A DNA stretch of 18,805 nucleotides from JAUHWS01 sp964571805 (GTDB taxonomy: Bacteria; Patescibacteriota; Gracilibacteria; UM-FILTER-43-11): positions 1 to 18,805 of the forward strand of contig CAZNDI010000010.1 in NCBI GenBank assembly GCA_964571805.1, in the 5' to 3' direction. Every line of letters starts with the position of its first letter. The first letter of the stretch is position 1. The notes beneath the pieces were generated by a model. It ran no database searches. It was given only the letters and a program-made list of their open reading frames with translations, and was not told where the DNA came from. Shown piece by piece: positions 7,447-13,638 of this stretch. The position numbers were made by a program, and so were the translations under genes.

Positions 7447-7995
7447 ATGTGTGGATCTCATGACATGGACGATAAGGAGTTACAAATTGGAAAAATTGCT
7501 CCAGATTTTACAGTTGAAGGTTATTTTAAGGGGCAAATTAGCAAGTACTCTCTCTCTGATTACAGAGGCAAATGGGTCATTTTGTTTTTCTACCCCCTCG
7601 ATTTTACCTTTGTTTGTCCTACCGAATTGGTGGAGCTCAGCAAGCGTCATGGAGAATTTGAAAAGCTCAATGCGCAAGTTTTAGGCATCAGTGTTGACAG
7701 TGTTCATGCGCATCAAGCCTGGCTTAAAGAATTGGGGGAATTCAATTATCCACTTCTCAGTGACATGACCAAAAATGTGAGCTGGGATTACAATGTTCTT
7801 TTGGAAGAGCAGGGGATTAGTCTCCGTGGGGCTTTCATTATTGATCCGGATGGTGTTTTACAATCTTATATGGTCAATCATATTCCTGTGGGGCGAAATG
7901 TGGATGAACTTTTGCGCCTTGTTCAAGCCTTTCAAACAGGGGATTTTTGTCCTGTGGGTTGGAAAGAGGGAGGGGATACTTTGGGAAAAGTTTGA
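7447..7995 (+). CDS. Typical 2-Cys peroxiredoxin (AhpC/Prx1 group)
   Basis: A cytosolic thiol peroxidase that reduces hydrogen peroxide and organic peroxides. The peroxidatic cysteine is Cys57 in DFTFVCPTEL, with the catalytic Thr and Arg127 (ISLRGAFIID) in place. The resolving cysteine is Cys168 in DFCPVGW near the C-terminus, so this is the two-cysteine type. The length of 182 residues is normal. The C-terminus ends GDTLGKV, shortly after the resolving cysteine, so no long tail is seen. No AhpF- or thioredoxin-reductase-like partner lies next to it, so the electron donor is not visible. It is divergent from the epimerase/reductase gene across 123 bp and ends 14 bp before the convergent membrane protein. 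No convincing promoter was found in the upstream gap. Confidence 0.93.
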   Translation: MCGSHDMDDKELQIGKIAPDFTVEGYFKGQISKYSLSDYRGKWVILFFYPLDFTFVCPTELVELSKRHGEFEKLNAQVLGISVDSVHAHQAWLKELGEFNYPLLSDMTKNVSWDYNVLLEEQGISLRGAFIIDPDGVLQSYMVNHIPVGRNVDELLRLVQAFQTGDFCPVGWKEGGDTLGKV

Positions 7996-8009
7996 TTCTA
8001 TTTTGAGAG

Positions 8010-8540
8010 TTAAATTTTCAACTCCACAGCCTCATCTTTTTGTTCTGTGGTTTTATCCCTTTCTTTTGAGGGGTCTGCAGTTTCAGATTTTTTGAGGCCA
8101 CTTTCCTCTTTGATGTCTTTTTTCATTTCTTCAAGTTCTCTCTCCCATTTCCAATCTTTATCTTTTTGGGCGTCACTAATTTCTTCTTCAATCTGTGCGG
8201 CATAGAGGGTCCCGATGTGATCTCTTAAAACCTGGAAGGCAGGGCTGTCTTTGAGCCCAAAAGTGGCGCTGAACAGATAGAAGCTGGCCACTAGAAACAA
8301 GATGGAGGCACTCAGGGAGAGGGCGAAAATGGCGATGATTTTTATTATTCTTTCTGCCAGGATAAAAAGACTTCTAAAAAAATAATAAATTCCCCCAAAA
8401 AATCCCACTCTTTTTTGAACGGAGTGATTGATATAGAATCTTTTTTCTTGATCTTTAGCCATTTTTTCTACGATGGTTTCTGCAATTTTTTTATGAGATT
8501 CTGCCACGACTTCTTCTTTTTTTTCTGTTTTGAGTTTCAT
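8010..8540 (-). CDS. Small membrane protein of unknown function with charged ends
   Basis: I do not recognise a family. The 176 residues have a Lys/Glu-rich N-terminus (1-35), an aromatic amphipathic segment (about 45-62) and one strong membrane span (about 66-92). The cytosol-like C-terminal half is highly charged, probably helical or disordered, and rich in Lys, Glu and Asp. The composition fits a membrane-anchored structural or scaffold protein, but no catalytic motif is visible. The start at 8540 (MKLKTEKKEE) is the first ATG and has no Shine-Dalgarno. It converges with the peroxiredoxin gene across a 14-bp gap without an obvious terminator, so the two transcripts may overlap. Confidence 0.7.
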   Translation of the reverse strand: MKLKTEKKEEVVAESHKKIAETIVEKMAKDQEKRFYINHSVQKRVGFFGGIYYFFRSLFILAERIIKIIAIFALSLSASILFLVASFYLFSATFGLKDSPAFQVLRDHIGTLYAAQIEEEISDAQKDKDWKWERELEEMKKDIKEESGLKKSETADPSKERDKTTEQKDEAVELKI

Positions 8541-8660
8541 GAGGTTTAGGTTTAGTTATTCGATAATATGAATATTGTATAGCATGGTACTGGGTGATGC
8601 AATATTAAATTGATTTTTAGCCCTCCAGGATACCTCCCCTCCACCTCAGCGGACAAGCAG

Positions 8661-8724
8661 CCCCTCCTCAGGGAGGGGAGCCCATCGCAAATCTCCCCCA
8701 ACCCCTCTTTATCAAGAGGGGGGT
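8661..8724. repeat. GC-rich extragenic hairpin repeats
   Basis: Two strong hairpins stand in tandem: CCCCTCC/GGAGGGG (8661-8667 with 8672-8678) and CCCCTCTT/AAGAGGGG (8702-8709 with 8714-8721, loop TATC). A third of the same kind, CCCCTCC/GGAGGGG, lies at 8907-8923. The motif CCCCCAGCCCC links them. They look like repetitive extragenic palindromes. Confidence 0.65.
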
Positions 8725-8743
8725 AGGGACCTCCCCCAGCCCC

Positions 8744-8899
8744 ACGGCTGGCACGTTCTATTACATGAAATAATTTTTCAAAAAACAGAAACGCCCAGAG
8801 AATAGACTTTATTGAAGAAGCTCAAAGAAGTGAAGTGGTTAAAATTTACAAGTAAGATGGCTTATCTATAAGGTTACTATTTAGAACATGCCAGCCGTG
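8744..8899. mobile_element. Putative small inserted element with 17-bp terminal inverted repeats
   Basis: ACGGCTGGCACGTTCTA (8744-8760) is repeated in inverse orientation at 8882-8898 with one mismatch. The element is bounded on both sides by the direct repeat CCCCCAGCCCC (8733-8743 and 8900-8910). Removing the insert rejoins a GC-rich hairpin repeat (CCCCCAGCCCC leading into the stem at 8907-8923), which is what an insertion with an 11-bp target duplication would leave. The inner 120 bp are AT-rich and encode no transposase. Confidence 0.5.
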
Positions 8900-9012
8900 C
8901 CCCCAGCCCCTCCCAAGGAGGGGAGCAAAGATAGGTCTTACCTCCTATAAACTTATCAAAGTAAGCCCCCCAGGGCGAACTAAACCCTACCAACTAAACT
9001 AACTGACCCCCC

Positions 9013-9179
9013 CCTGCGATTCAGGGGCCCCCAAAAATTGTCGGAGCGAACCCATCGATGCCGCAGGCAGAGATGGAAGGTGAGCGGAGAAATTTTTGGG
9101 GAGGGACCCAGAAATGAACGTAGGCTGAAGAAGCAAGTTCGATTAGAACTTGATTCGCAAGCCGGAGTTCATTGATGGG
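9013..9179 (-). repeat. Composite palindromic element 3' of tRNA-Lys
   Basis: Read on the minus strand from the tRNA 3' end, two palindromic units follow each other. Unit A (9113-9173) has ends AATGAAC/GTTCATT and an inner hairpin CAAGTTC/GAACTTG. Unit B (9029-9101) has ends CCCCAAAAATT/AATTTTTGGGG. A trailing TGAATCGCAGG closes it (9013-9023). The same order and the same phrases (CTTCTTCAGC, CCCCAAAAATTTCTCCGCTC, GAATYGCARG) occur after the CAU tRNA at 10324-10598. The inner part of unit B is longer here (73 versus 50 bp). Confidence 0.65.
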
Positions 9180-9255
9180 TGGTGGGTCAGCTGGGACTCG
9201 AACCCAGGACCAAAGGCTTAAAAGGCCTCTGCTCTACCAACTGAGCTACTGACCC
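9180..9255 (-). tRNA. tRNA-Lys (anticodon UUU)
   Basis: The minus strand folds as a complete tRNA. The acceptor arms GGGTCAG and CTGACCC pair over 7 bp, the D-stem is GCTC/GAGC, the anticodon stem GAGGC/GCCTT holds loop CTTTTAA (anticodon TTT), and the T-arm has the GGTTCGAGTCC pattern. Discriminator A and an encoded CCA follow (9183-9180). It delivers lysine at AAA/AAG codons. It is bracketed by two oppositely oriented copies of the CCCCAAAAATT palindromic unit. Confidence 0.95.
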
Positions 9256-9282
9256 GCGTCGTCGCTTCACTGCAGTCTCCGT

Positions 9283-9301
9283 CAATGGCTGGTCGCCATT
9301 G
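9283..9301. repeat. Short hairpin upstream of tRNA-Lys
   Basis: CAATGGC and GCCATTG pair over 7 bp around a TGGTC loop. It lies in the 205-bp gap between the tRNA and the next gene and may be a diverged piece of the adjoining palindromic repeats (it shares the TGGTCGC core). The role is unknown. Confidence 0.4.
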
Positions 9302-9329
9302 TCTCCGACTTCCGTGAGCGCCTCCTTTT

Positions 9330-9379
9330 CCCCAAAAATTTCTACACTCGCTGGTCGCTCGCTGCGACAATTTTTGGGG
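9330..9379 (+). repeat. Palindromic unit B, solo copy
   Basis: A 50-bp copy with perfect 11-bp ends, CCCCAAAAATT and AATTTTTGGGG, around the core CGCTGGTCGCTCGCTGCGAC, followed by ACCCC. It is inverted relative to the unit B at 9029-9101, so tRNA-Lys sits between two opposing copies. The rest of the gap (9380-9460) holds nothing else recognisable. Confidence 0.75.
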
Positions 9380-9460
9380 ACCCCTTTCTTATTTGGTGTA
9401 AAAGGGTGCTTAAAAAAGCTCAGTCATATTACGGAGAGGTGATTTAAAAGTCAAATTAAA

Positions 9461-10027
9461 TTAACCCTCAATTTCTTCCCCTAAAAAGCTTGAAACCACA
9501 AAGGTGATCGCTGGGAGGGAGAACCAAATGTTGTAATTGTCAATCATGGCTTGCACGATGACGGATTGATTGTACATCGCCATCACGGTTTGATTCATCA
9601 CCAAGCTCCCGTCTTGCACCAGTGAGGCACCAGAGGTATAAATAAGAATCGTACTCGTGATGAGGCCTGCGCTTAAAATGCCGTAAGCCAAATTTAAGAT
9701 CACTCCCGTGACCGAAGACGTGGGATGATCCATATTGATCGTGAATCTCCCTCGAGTTGTAATGAGGACAATCGTGGCCACAAAAATGAATATTTTAATC
9801 AAGATCATCGTGGCTTCGGTATTGGTCACCTGAATTTTTCCCACCACTGCATTGGGTCCAATCAAATAATACTCAATTAAATTACCCACGCCATCTGCGG
9901 CGAGGATTGCAATGTAGCTGGCGATGATGATTTTGAGGCTCTGATCGCGACCAATAATAAAACTATAAGCGATAATGACCGCAAAGAAGACGATTACAAA
10001 CAGGTCCCAGCTTAAGTTGATGTCCAT
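9461..10027 (-). CDS. Polytopic membrane protein of unknown function (CvpA-like topology possible)
   Basis: The 188 residues contain about five hydrophobic segments (roughly 7-25, 32-54, 72-91, 107-130 and 168-183) with short loops. There is no signal peptide cleavage pattern and no catalytic motif I can name. Length and helix pattern, including a conserved-looking GRDQSLKIIIASYIAIL near the second span, resemble CvpA-type proteins, but the match is too weak to assert. The start at 10027 (MDINLSWDLFVIVFF) lies about 36 nt after a predicted transcription start. It is flanked by tRNA genes on both sides and is probably monocistronic. Confidence 0.75.
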   Translation of the reverse strand: MDINLSWDLFVIVFFAVIIAYSFIIGRDQSLKIIIASYIAILAADGVGNLIEYYLIGPNAVVGKIQVTNTEATMILIKIFIFVATIVLITTRGRFTINMDHPTSSVTGVILNLAYGILSAGLITSTILIYTSGASLVQDGSLVMNQTVMAMYNQSVIVQAMIDNYNIWFSLPAITFVVSSFLGEEIEG

Positions 10028-10069
10028 TGTTTCTTTTTATTTTTTGATCGCTTGAGCGAAACTAAGGGA

Positions 10070-10098
10070 ATTATATGCTCCGCTAGGATTTTGTGCAA
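10070..10098 (-). promoter_or_regulatory. Promoter of the polytopic membrane protein gene
   Basis: On the minus strand TTGCAC (10098-10093), a 17-nt spacer and a perfect TATAAT (10075-10070). Only the TTG of the -35 box fits the consensus. The predicted start is near 10063. Confidence 0.5.
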
Positions 10099-10173
10099 AT
10101 TAAAATCCATCTTTAAAAATGCTTGAGCTTCGGCAAAAAAGATAGTACGCTACTTTAGCTTTAGATAAATCGT

Positions 10174-10229
10174 GTCACTATAGCTCAGCCCCAAAGGGGA
10201 CCCTTAGGGTTTGGTTAGAGTGCAGGACT
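10174..10229 (+). pseudogene. Broken 5' copy of the CAU tRNA with a D-loop insertion
   Basis: GTCACTATAGCTCAG (10174-10188) and TTGGTTAGAGTGCAGGACT (10211-10229) match the intact tRNA at 10248 with a single C-to-T change. Between them, in the D-loop, sits a 22-nt insertion starting CCCCAAAGGGGACCC. The copy stops at the anticodon loop and then diverges. The insert has the ends of palindromic unit B (CCCC-AAA and GGGGACCC) with the middle missing. The upstream context ATCGTGTC is also duplicated. Confidence 0.75.
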
Positions 10230-10247
10230 ATCGTTCAAAAACATCGT

Positions 10248-10324
10248 GTCACTATAGCTCAGTTGGTTAGAGCGCAGGACTCATAAGCCTGAGGTCGGTG
10301 GTTCAACTCCACCTAGTGACACCA
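10248..10324 (+). tRNA. tRNA with CAU anticodon (elongator Met or Ile2)
   Basis: GTCACTA pairs with TAGTGAC over 7 bp, the D-stem is GCTC/GAGC, the anticodon loop is CTCATAA (CAT), the T-arm is GGTGG-TTCAACT-CCACC, and discriminator A plus CCA are encoded. The first acceptor pair is intact (G-C), so this is not an initiator tRNA. The anticodon stem CAGGA/GCCTG has one A-G mismatch at its inner pair. Whether it reads AUG, or AUA after lysidine modification, cannot be decided here. The final A of CCA is also the first base of the following inverted repeat. Confidence 0.92.
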
Positions 10325-10613
10325 GACAAAATTCATGCTCCAGCTTCCGAATCCGCCTCTAAATCGAGTCGGCTTCTTCAGCTTACGCATGAATTTTGTC
10401 TTCCCCAAAAATTTCTCCGCTCGCTGGTCGCTCGCTGCGACAATTTTCGGGGACCCCGAATTGCAAGGCTCCAGCTTCCGAATCCGCCTCTAAATCGAGT
10501 CGGCTTCTTCAGCTTACGCATGAATTTTGTCTTCCCCAAAAATTTCTCCGCTCGCTGGTCGCTCGCTGCGACAATTTTCGGGGACCCCGAATTGCAAGGC
10601 TCCAGCTTCCGAA
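10324..10613 (+). repeat. Tandem array of a 131-bp composite palindromic element
   Basis: Straight after the tRNA come unit A, with perfect 13-bp ends AGACAAAATTCAT/ATGAATTTTGTCT (10324-10336 and 10389-10401), and unit B (10403-10452, ends CCCCAAAAATT/AATTTTCGGGG). A 131-bp block from 10337 is repeated without mismatch from 10468, and a third copy starts at 10599 but breaks off after about 15 bp. This region encodes nothing; open frames through it are by-products of the repeat. Confidence 0.85.
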
Positions 10614-10831
10614 TTCGAATCGTACTTCCCGATTTAGATTCAGGAGTGAGCTAACTGGGCTGTCCCCATTCTAGAACTTCTTTAATTTCACCGACTTCTG
10701 AATGTTTAGATTCTTCTTCTAATATTATTTCACGATAAGTATAGTAGCCTTTCTTTTATCACAGAGGAATAAGTGGCAAATAGTGTTGCCACATCTTTAT
10801 CCTTAAAAGACCTAAATTTAGCTGGCTTCAT
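10612..10831 (-). pseudogene. DUF1801-family protein remnant
   Basis: From ATG 10831 the frame reads MKPAKFRSFKDKDVATLF and on to KERLLYL, then hits a stop. Shifting at about 10735 restores REIILEEE, VGEIKEVLEWGQPS, and after one TAG (10651-10653, where the family has Tyr) LTPESKSGSTIRI. The phrases RLLxLRExIL, EVLxWGQPSYLTP and SGSTIRI are the DUF1801 core. So the gene carries a frameshift and a nonsense mutation, and its 3' end is cut by the 131-bp repeat array at about 10612. It is clearly non-functional. The stretch 10832-10942 holds one short inverted repeat (10838-10859) and no supported gene. Confidence 0.75.
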
Positions 10832-10942
10832 AAATAGTATTTGAGTGATTGCTCAAATATTATCATGGAAGGTTTTGTATAATCCCAAGTTTCAATAAAT
10901 CCTCGATCACAACAACCTTCAATACACCATAATTTGCTCAAG

Positions 10943-13276
10943 CTATTTTTGAGTGCAAATGGTCAATGACACCTCCTGTATATTTATAGCACACTGCACG
11001 CCATTGGTATCTTTGGCCACAGTATCAGAAATCATCTGTGCCGTGGCAATATCTAAATTAGATGTAGGAATCACTTCCAACCCCCAAGTGGTATAGAAAT
11101 GTTTTTTATCCTTATAAAAAAAGTAAGGATTTTCACCGCCTACTTTTTTAAAAGTAGCTGGGTCAACCTCTGGGTGCGAGTATCCATAACTGTAAATCAT
11201 AGATTGATCCTTGGCCAAGCTACCGTCGAGCACTTGAAACGTATTTATATCAGCATCAATGAGGCCATCCTTAAAAAAAAGAAAAGCACCCGAGGGAATC
11301 TCCTCCATTCCTTCAACTTGATGAATTCCATACACATCTTTGACATAATAGTTGTTTAACACCTCAAGGTTTTTTATATCAAAATCTTTACTTGGCACTG
11401 GCATCAAATTGGAAGAAATATAGTCCATTTCATAAAGTTGTCTTTCATCGCGCACATACTTATTACTGAGAATCTCGAAACTGACGGGATCTACCCCTTC
11501 GAACGGAACAAAGGCATCCACGCGATCGGAACGGCTAAAATTGAAAAAATAGACATAGTTTACATCTTTATAAAAGAAAGCATCTTCAAAAATTTCACCT
11601 ACCAGTTCAAAAGTTTCAGGATCAGCTCCTTCTACGGTTTTAAATTGAGACCCATCCTCTTCAAGATTTTTATAATCTTCATAATAGACGTGATTCACAT
11701 CTCGCATAAATACGTCATCAATGATTTCAAAACTCGCCCCATCCCAATCGTCCACTTTTTCACCGTAACGATAAACATTATTGTCGTCTGCACTGTAATA
11801 AGCATTCACTAATTGAAAGCTTTCCGGATCAGCCCCTTCTACAATCTGAGAGCCAAAAAAGACATGATTTTTATCTCGGGAATAATTGGTAAATCTGAAT
11901 TCTTCAAAGAGTTCAAACTCTAATCCCTCAAGAAAGAGGCGCTCAAAAGTATTAGGATCGGCTTGCGGAATTATTTTTCCATAATAATAAACATGGTTCG
12001 TATCTTTTGCGTAATAAGTAAAGGGGGCCTCGGAATTTACTCCTGGGCTCTCTAAAAGCTGAAAGGACTCTAAGTCAATATTCTCAACCTCCTTCCAGTA
12101 AAAAAAGAATTGATCATCATCTCTGGAATATGGAAAAGTCAGCAACTCAAACGAATTTGGATCAGCCCCTTCTATCTCTTCAGGTCCTGTAGGCCCCTGA
12201 GGATCAATAATATTGTCCGAACGATAATAAACATGATCTTTATCCTTAGCATAAAAACAATGTAATGGCTCAATGCTATCCAAATCCACCCCATTGATCA
12301 ACAAAGAAGGTCGATCCAAAGATCTCCATTCCCCGCAAGAAACCCATTGGTCTTTGATTAAATTCCCTTGGGAATCAAAATGAATGAGGTGCTGGCTCAT
12401 GGTTAATTCTTCACCGTTCATGTCTGAAGTGACTCCGGAAAAAACGAGATTCCCATTATTTGAAACACAAAATTGATAGCCATCAAAATGAGGCACCTCT
12501 CTAAAGTCATAAAGCATTCCCTGCAGATTCGTGATTCCATATTCTGACTTTAAATAGGCAGGGAAAGTTGGGAAAAATTTAAAATCAGAGTAATAACAAG
12601 GATAATCCTGGTTTATCAGATGATTTAGATCCATTTCTTTAAAATAAAGATCCCGAGAGTAATCACTGTAAACATTCCATCCCTCTTGCTTCAGCAGCAT
12701 AGCCCGAAAGAATTGTTCTGCCACCTTTTCCCGTGAGGCAGAATTTGATGGCCAATTTTGCGATTCATAGCTCCAAATGATATTTTTTTGACCTGCGGCT
12801 TCTAAATAGGGCTTATACCATGGATCACTTGCTGCCACCTCGAAAGTCTGATCAAAAAAAGGTGTTAAAGCCATTTTGGTTAATTCCGCATGATTCACAG
12901 AGCTTGCTGGTAAAAAATGACCATCAGGATGACCACTGAGCCAGCCTTGTTTTTTGCCATAACAAACAAACCGAGCAAACCATTCTTCCTGAACATCCGG
13001 AAAACAGTTTTTGTAGACATTGGCATCGGGGTCAACTCCTGTCACCAGCACCATTATTTTAACAGCCTCGGCTCGATTAACTTCACTATTAGGGGCAAAA
13101 ACACCCCCTTCATACCCTTCCAAAATTCCTTTTTCCGCAAAATATTCAATGGCTGCATAGGCTAGGTCTTCAGAGCCAACATCCTTAAACGTTGACTCAT
13201 AAGCTAAAATCGACTGAGGAAAAAGGCTTAGCACAAAAAAACTGGCAAAGGCTAGGATGGTATAAGATTTTCTCAT
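10943..13276 (-). CDS. Exported S-layer homology protein with DKNYY repeats
   Basis: A 777-residue surface protein. Residues 1-25 are a signal peptide (MRKSYTILAFASFF, likely cut after SILA). Three SLH domains follow (about 30-75, 92-137 and 150-193) with the usual FxDV, WF/WY and NRAEAVKI-type landmarks; SLH domains hold proteins to cell-wall polymers. A linker (about 200-335) leads to about a dozen DKNYY-family repeats (about 340-770), each like YAKDKDHVYY followed about 20 residues later by GADPxSFELL. DKNYY function is unknown. The protein is a paralogue of the 792-residue protein at 16002: both share the SLH block, the HLIHFD linker and the repeats. The start 13276 is the ATG that opens the signal peptide. 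It is divergent from the next SLH gene. Confidence 0.88.
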   Translation of the reverse strand: MRKSYTILAFASFFVLSLFPQSILAYESTFKDVGSEDLAYAAIEYFAEKGILEGYEGGVFAPNSEVNRAEAVKIMVLVTGVDPDANVYKNCFPDVQEEWFARFVCYGKKQGWLSGHPDGHFLPASSVNHAELTKMALTPFFDQTFEVAASDPWYKPYLEAAGQKNIIWSYESQNWPSNSASREKVAEQFFRAMLLKQEGWNVYSDYSRDLYFKEMDLNHLINQDYPCYYSDFKFFPTFPAYLKSEYGITNLQGMLYDFREVPHFDGYQFCVSNNGNLVFSGVTSDMNGEELTMSQHLIHFDSQGNLIKDQWVSCGEWRSLDRPSLLINGVDLDSIEPLHCFYAKDKDHVYYRSDNIIDPQGPTGPEEIEGADPNSFELLTFPYSRDDDQFFFYWKEVENIDLESFQLLESPGVNSEAPFTYYAKDTNHVYYYGKIIPQADPNTFERLFLEGLEFELFEEFRFTNYSRDKNHVFFGSQIVEGADPESFQLVNAYYSADDNNVYRYGEKVDDWDGASFEIIDDVFMRDVNHVYYEDYKNLEEDGSQFKTVEGADPETFELVGEIFEDAFFYKDVNYVYFFNFSRSDRVDAFVPFEGVDPVSFEILSNKYVRDERQLYEMDYISSNLMPVPSKDFDIKNLEVLNNYYVKDVYGIHQVEGMEEIPSGAFLFFKDGLIDADINTFQVLDGSLAKDQSMIYSYGYSHPEVDPATFKKVGGENPYFFYKDKKHFYTTWGLEVIPTSNLDIATAQMISDTVAKDTNGVQCAINIQEVSLTICTQK

Positions 13277-13391
13277 GAATTATTCTGTTATTGATCATCT
13301 AGATTCTACACTTCGAAAAGAGTATAAGAAAACTAATAAACAAGTGGATAGTTGTTTTAAGGTTGTATGCGCCTCAGCCTAAACCCAAACT

Positions 13392-13457
13392 CCCCAAAAA
13401 TTTCTGCGCTCGCTGGTCGCTCGCTCCGACAATTTTCGGGCCCTCTAGAATCGCAGG
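13392..13457 (+). repeat. Palindromic unit B, solo copy with GAATCGCAGG tail
   Basis: CCCCAAAAATTTCTGCGCTC, the shared CGCTGGTCGCTCGCT core and AATTTTCGGG repeat the unit seen next to both tRNAs. It is followed by GAATCGCAGG, the same trailing motif as at 9013-9023 (reverse strand) and, as GAATTGCAAGG, at 10458-10468. No tRNA is near this copy. Confidence 0.75.
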
Positions 13458-13474
13458 TTTTTTGTTTGAATTGC

Positions 13475-13514
13475 GCCACTTTGTGGCTTAATTTTTGACC
13501 CTGTACGCAGGGTC
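13475..13514. repeat. Two short hairpins downstream of unit B
   Basis: GCCAC-TTT-GTGGC (13475-13487) is followed by a T-rich run, and GACCCTG-TACG-CAGGGTC (13497-13514) by mixed sequence. They could be terminator-like or repeat relics; no gene ends here on either strand. Confidence 0.35.
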
Positions 13515-13602
13515 CAGATTAAGATTGAACCTCTTTTAGAGACTTCAGCATACGTATATTTTTTTGACTTCCTATAAAGATTACTATGAGCCTTAAAACT
13601 CA

Positions 13603-13611
13603 TGCTATACT
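13603..13611 (+). promoter_or_regulatory. Extended -10 promoter of the middle SLH gene
   Basis: TGCTATACT gives an extended -10 element with no good -35 box. The predicted start near 13618 leaves about 21 nt of leader before ATG 13639. Nearly the same nine bases (TGCTATAAT) precede the SLH gene at 16002. Confidence 0.55.
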
Positions 13612-13638
13612 CAATACTGTTTTTAAATCAAAATTTCT

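Larger units (their letters stand above)
8541..9012. other. Gene-free repeat-rich stretch
   Basis: No gene is supported here. 8541-8630 is AT-rich and plain. 8630-8742 is C/G-rich with hairpin repeats, 8744-8899 looks like a small inserted element, and 8900-8923 resumes the hairpin repeat. 8924-9012 shows nothing recognisable apart from C-runs. A 28-residue open stretch inside the insert (near 8780-8865), ending EEAQRSEVVKIYK, could be a gene scrap, but I cannot assign it. Confidence 0.6.
13277..13638. other. 362-bp divergent intergenic region between two SLH genes
   Basis: It contains possible -10 elements for the minus-strand SLH gene (TAGAAT at 13308-13303, TATACT at 13326-13321, neither with a good -35), one solo palindromic unit B, two short hairpins and the plus-strand promoter at 13603. 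No gene is seen. Confidence 0.6.

Noticed and set aside
9013..10613. CRISPR-like array made of the repeated units
   Set aside because: The repeats are palindromic, 50-131 bp long, irregularly spaced or directly tandem, have no unique spacers, and no cas gene is nearby.
10298..10674. Open frames of 92-118 codons through the tandem repeat region
   Set aside because: They repeat the same residues every 131 bp because they only translate the palindromic repeat, and they overlap the tRNA and the DUF1801 remnant.
10828..10941. A 37-codon minus-strand frame (TTG start, CIEGCCDRGF, IETWDYTKPS) overlapping the DUF1801 start by ATGA
   Set aside because: It is short, has no recognisable family and no good start; it may be a scrap of an upstream gene but cannot be called.
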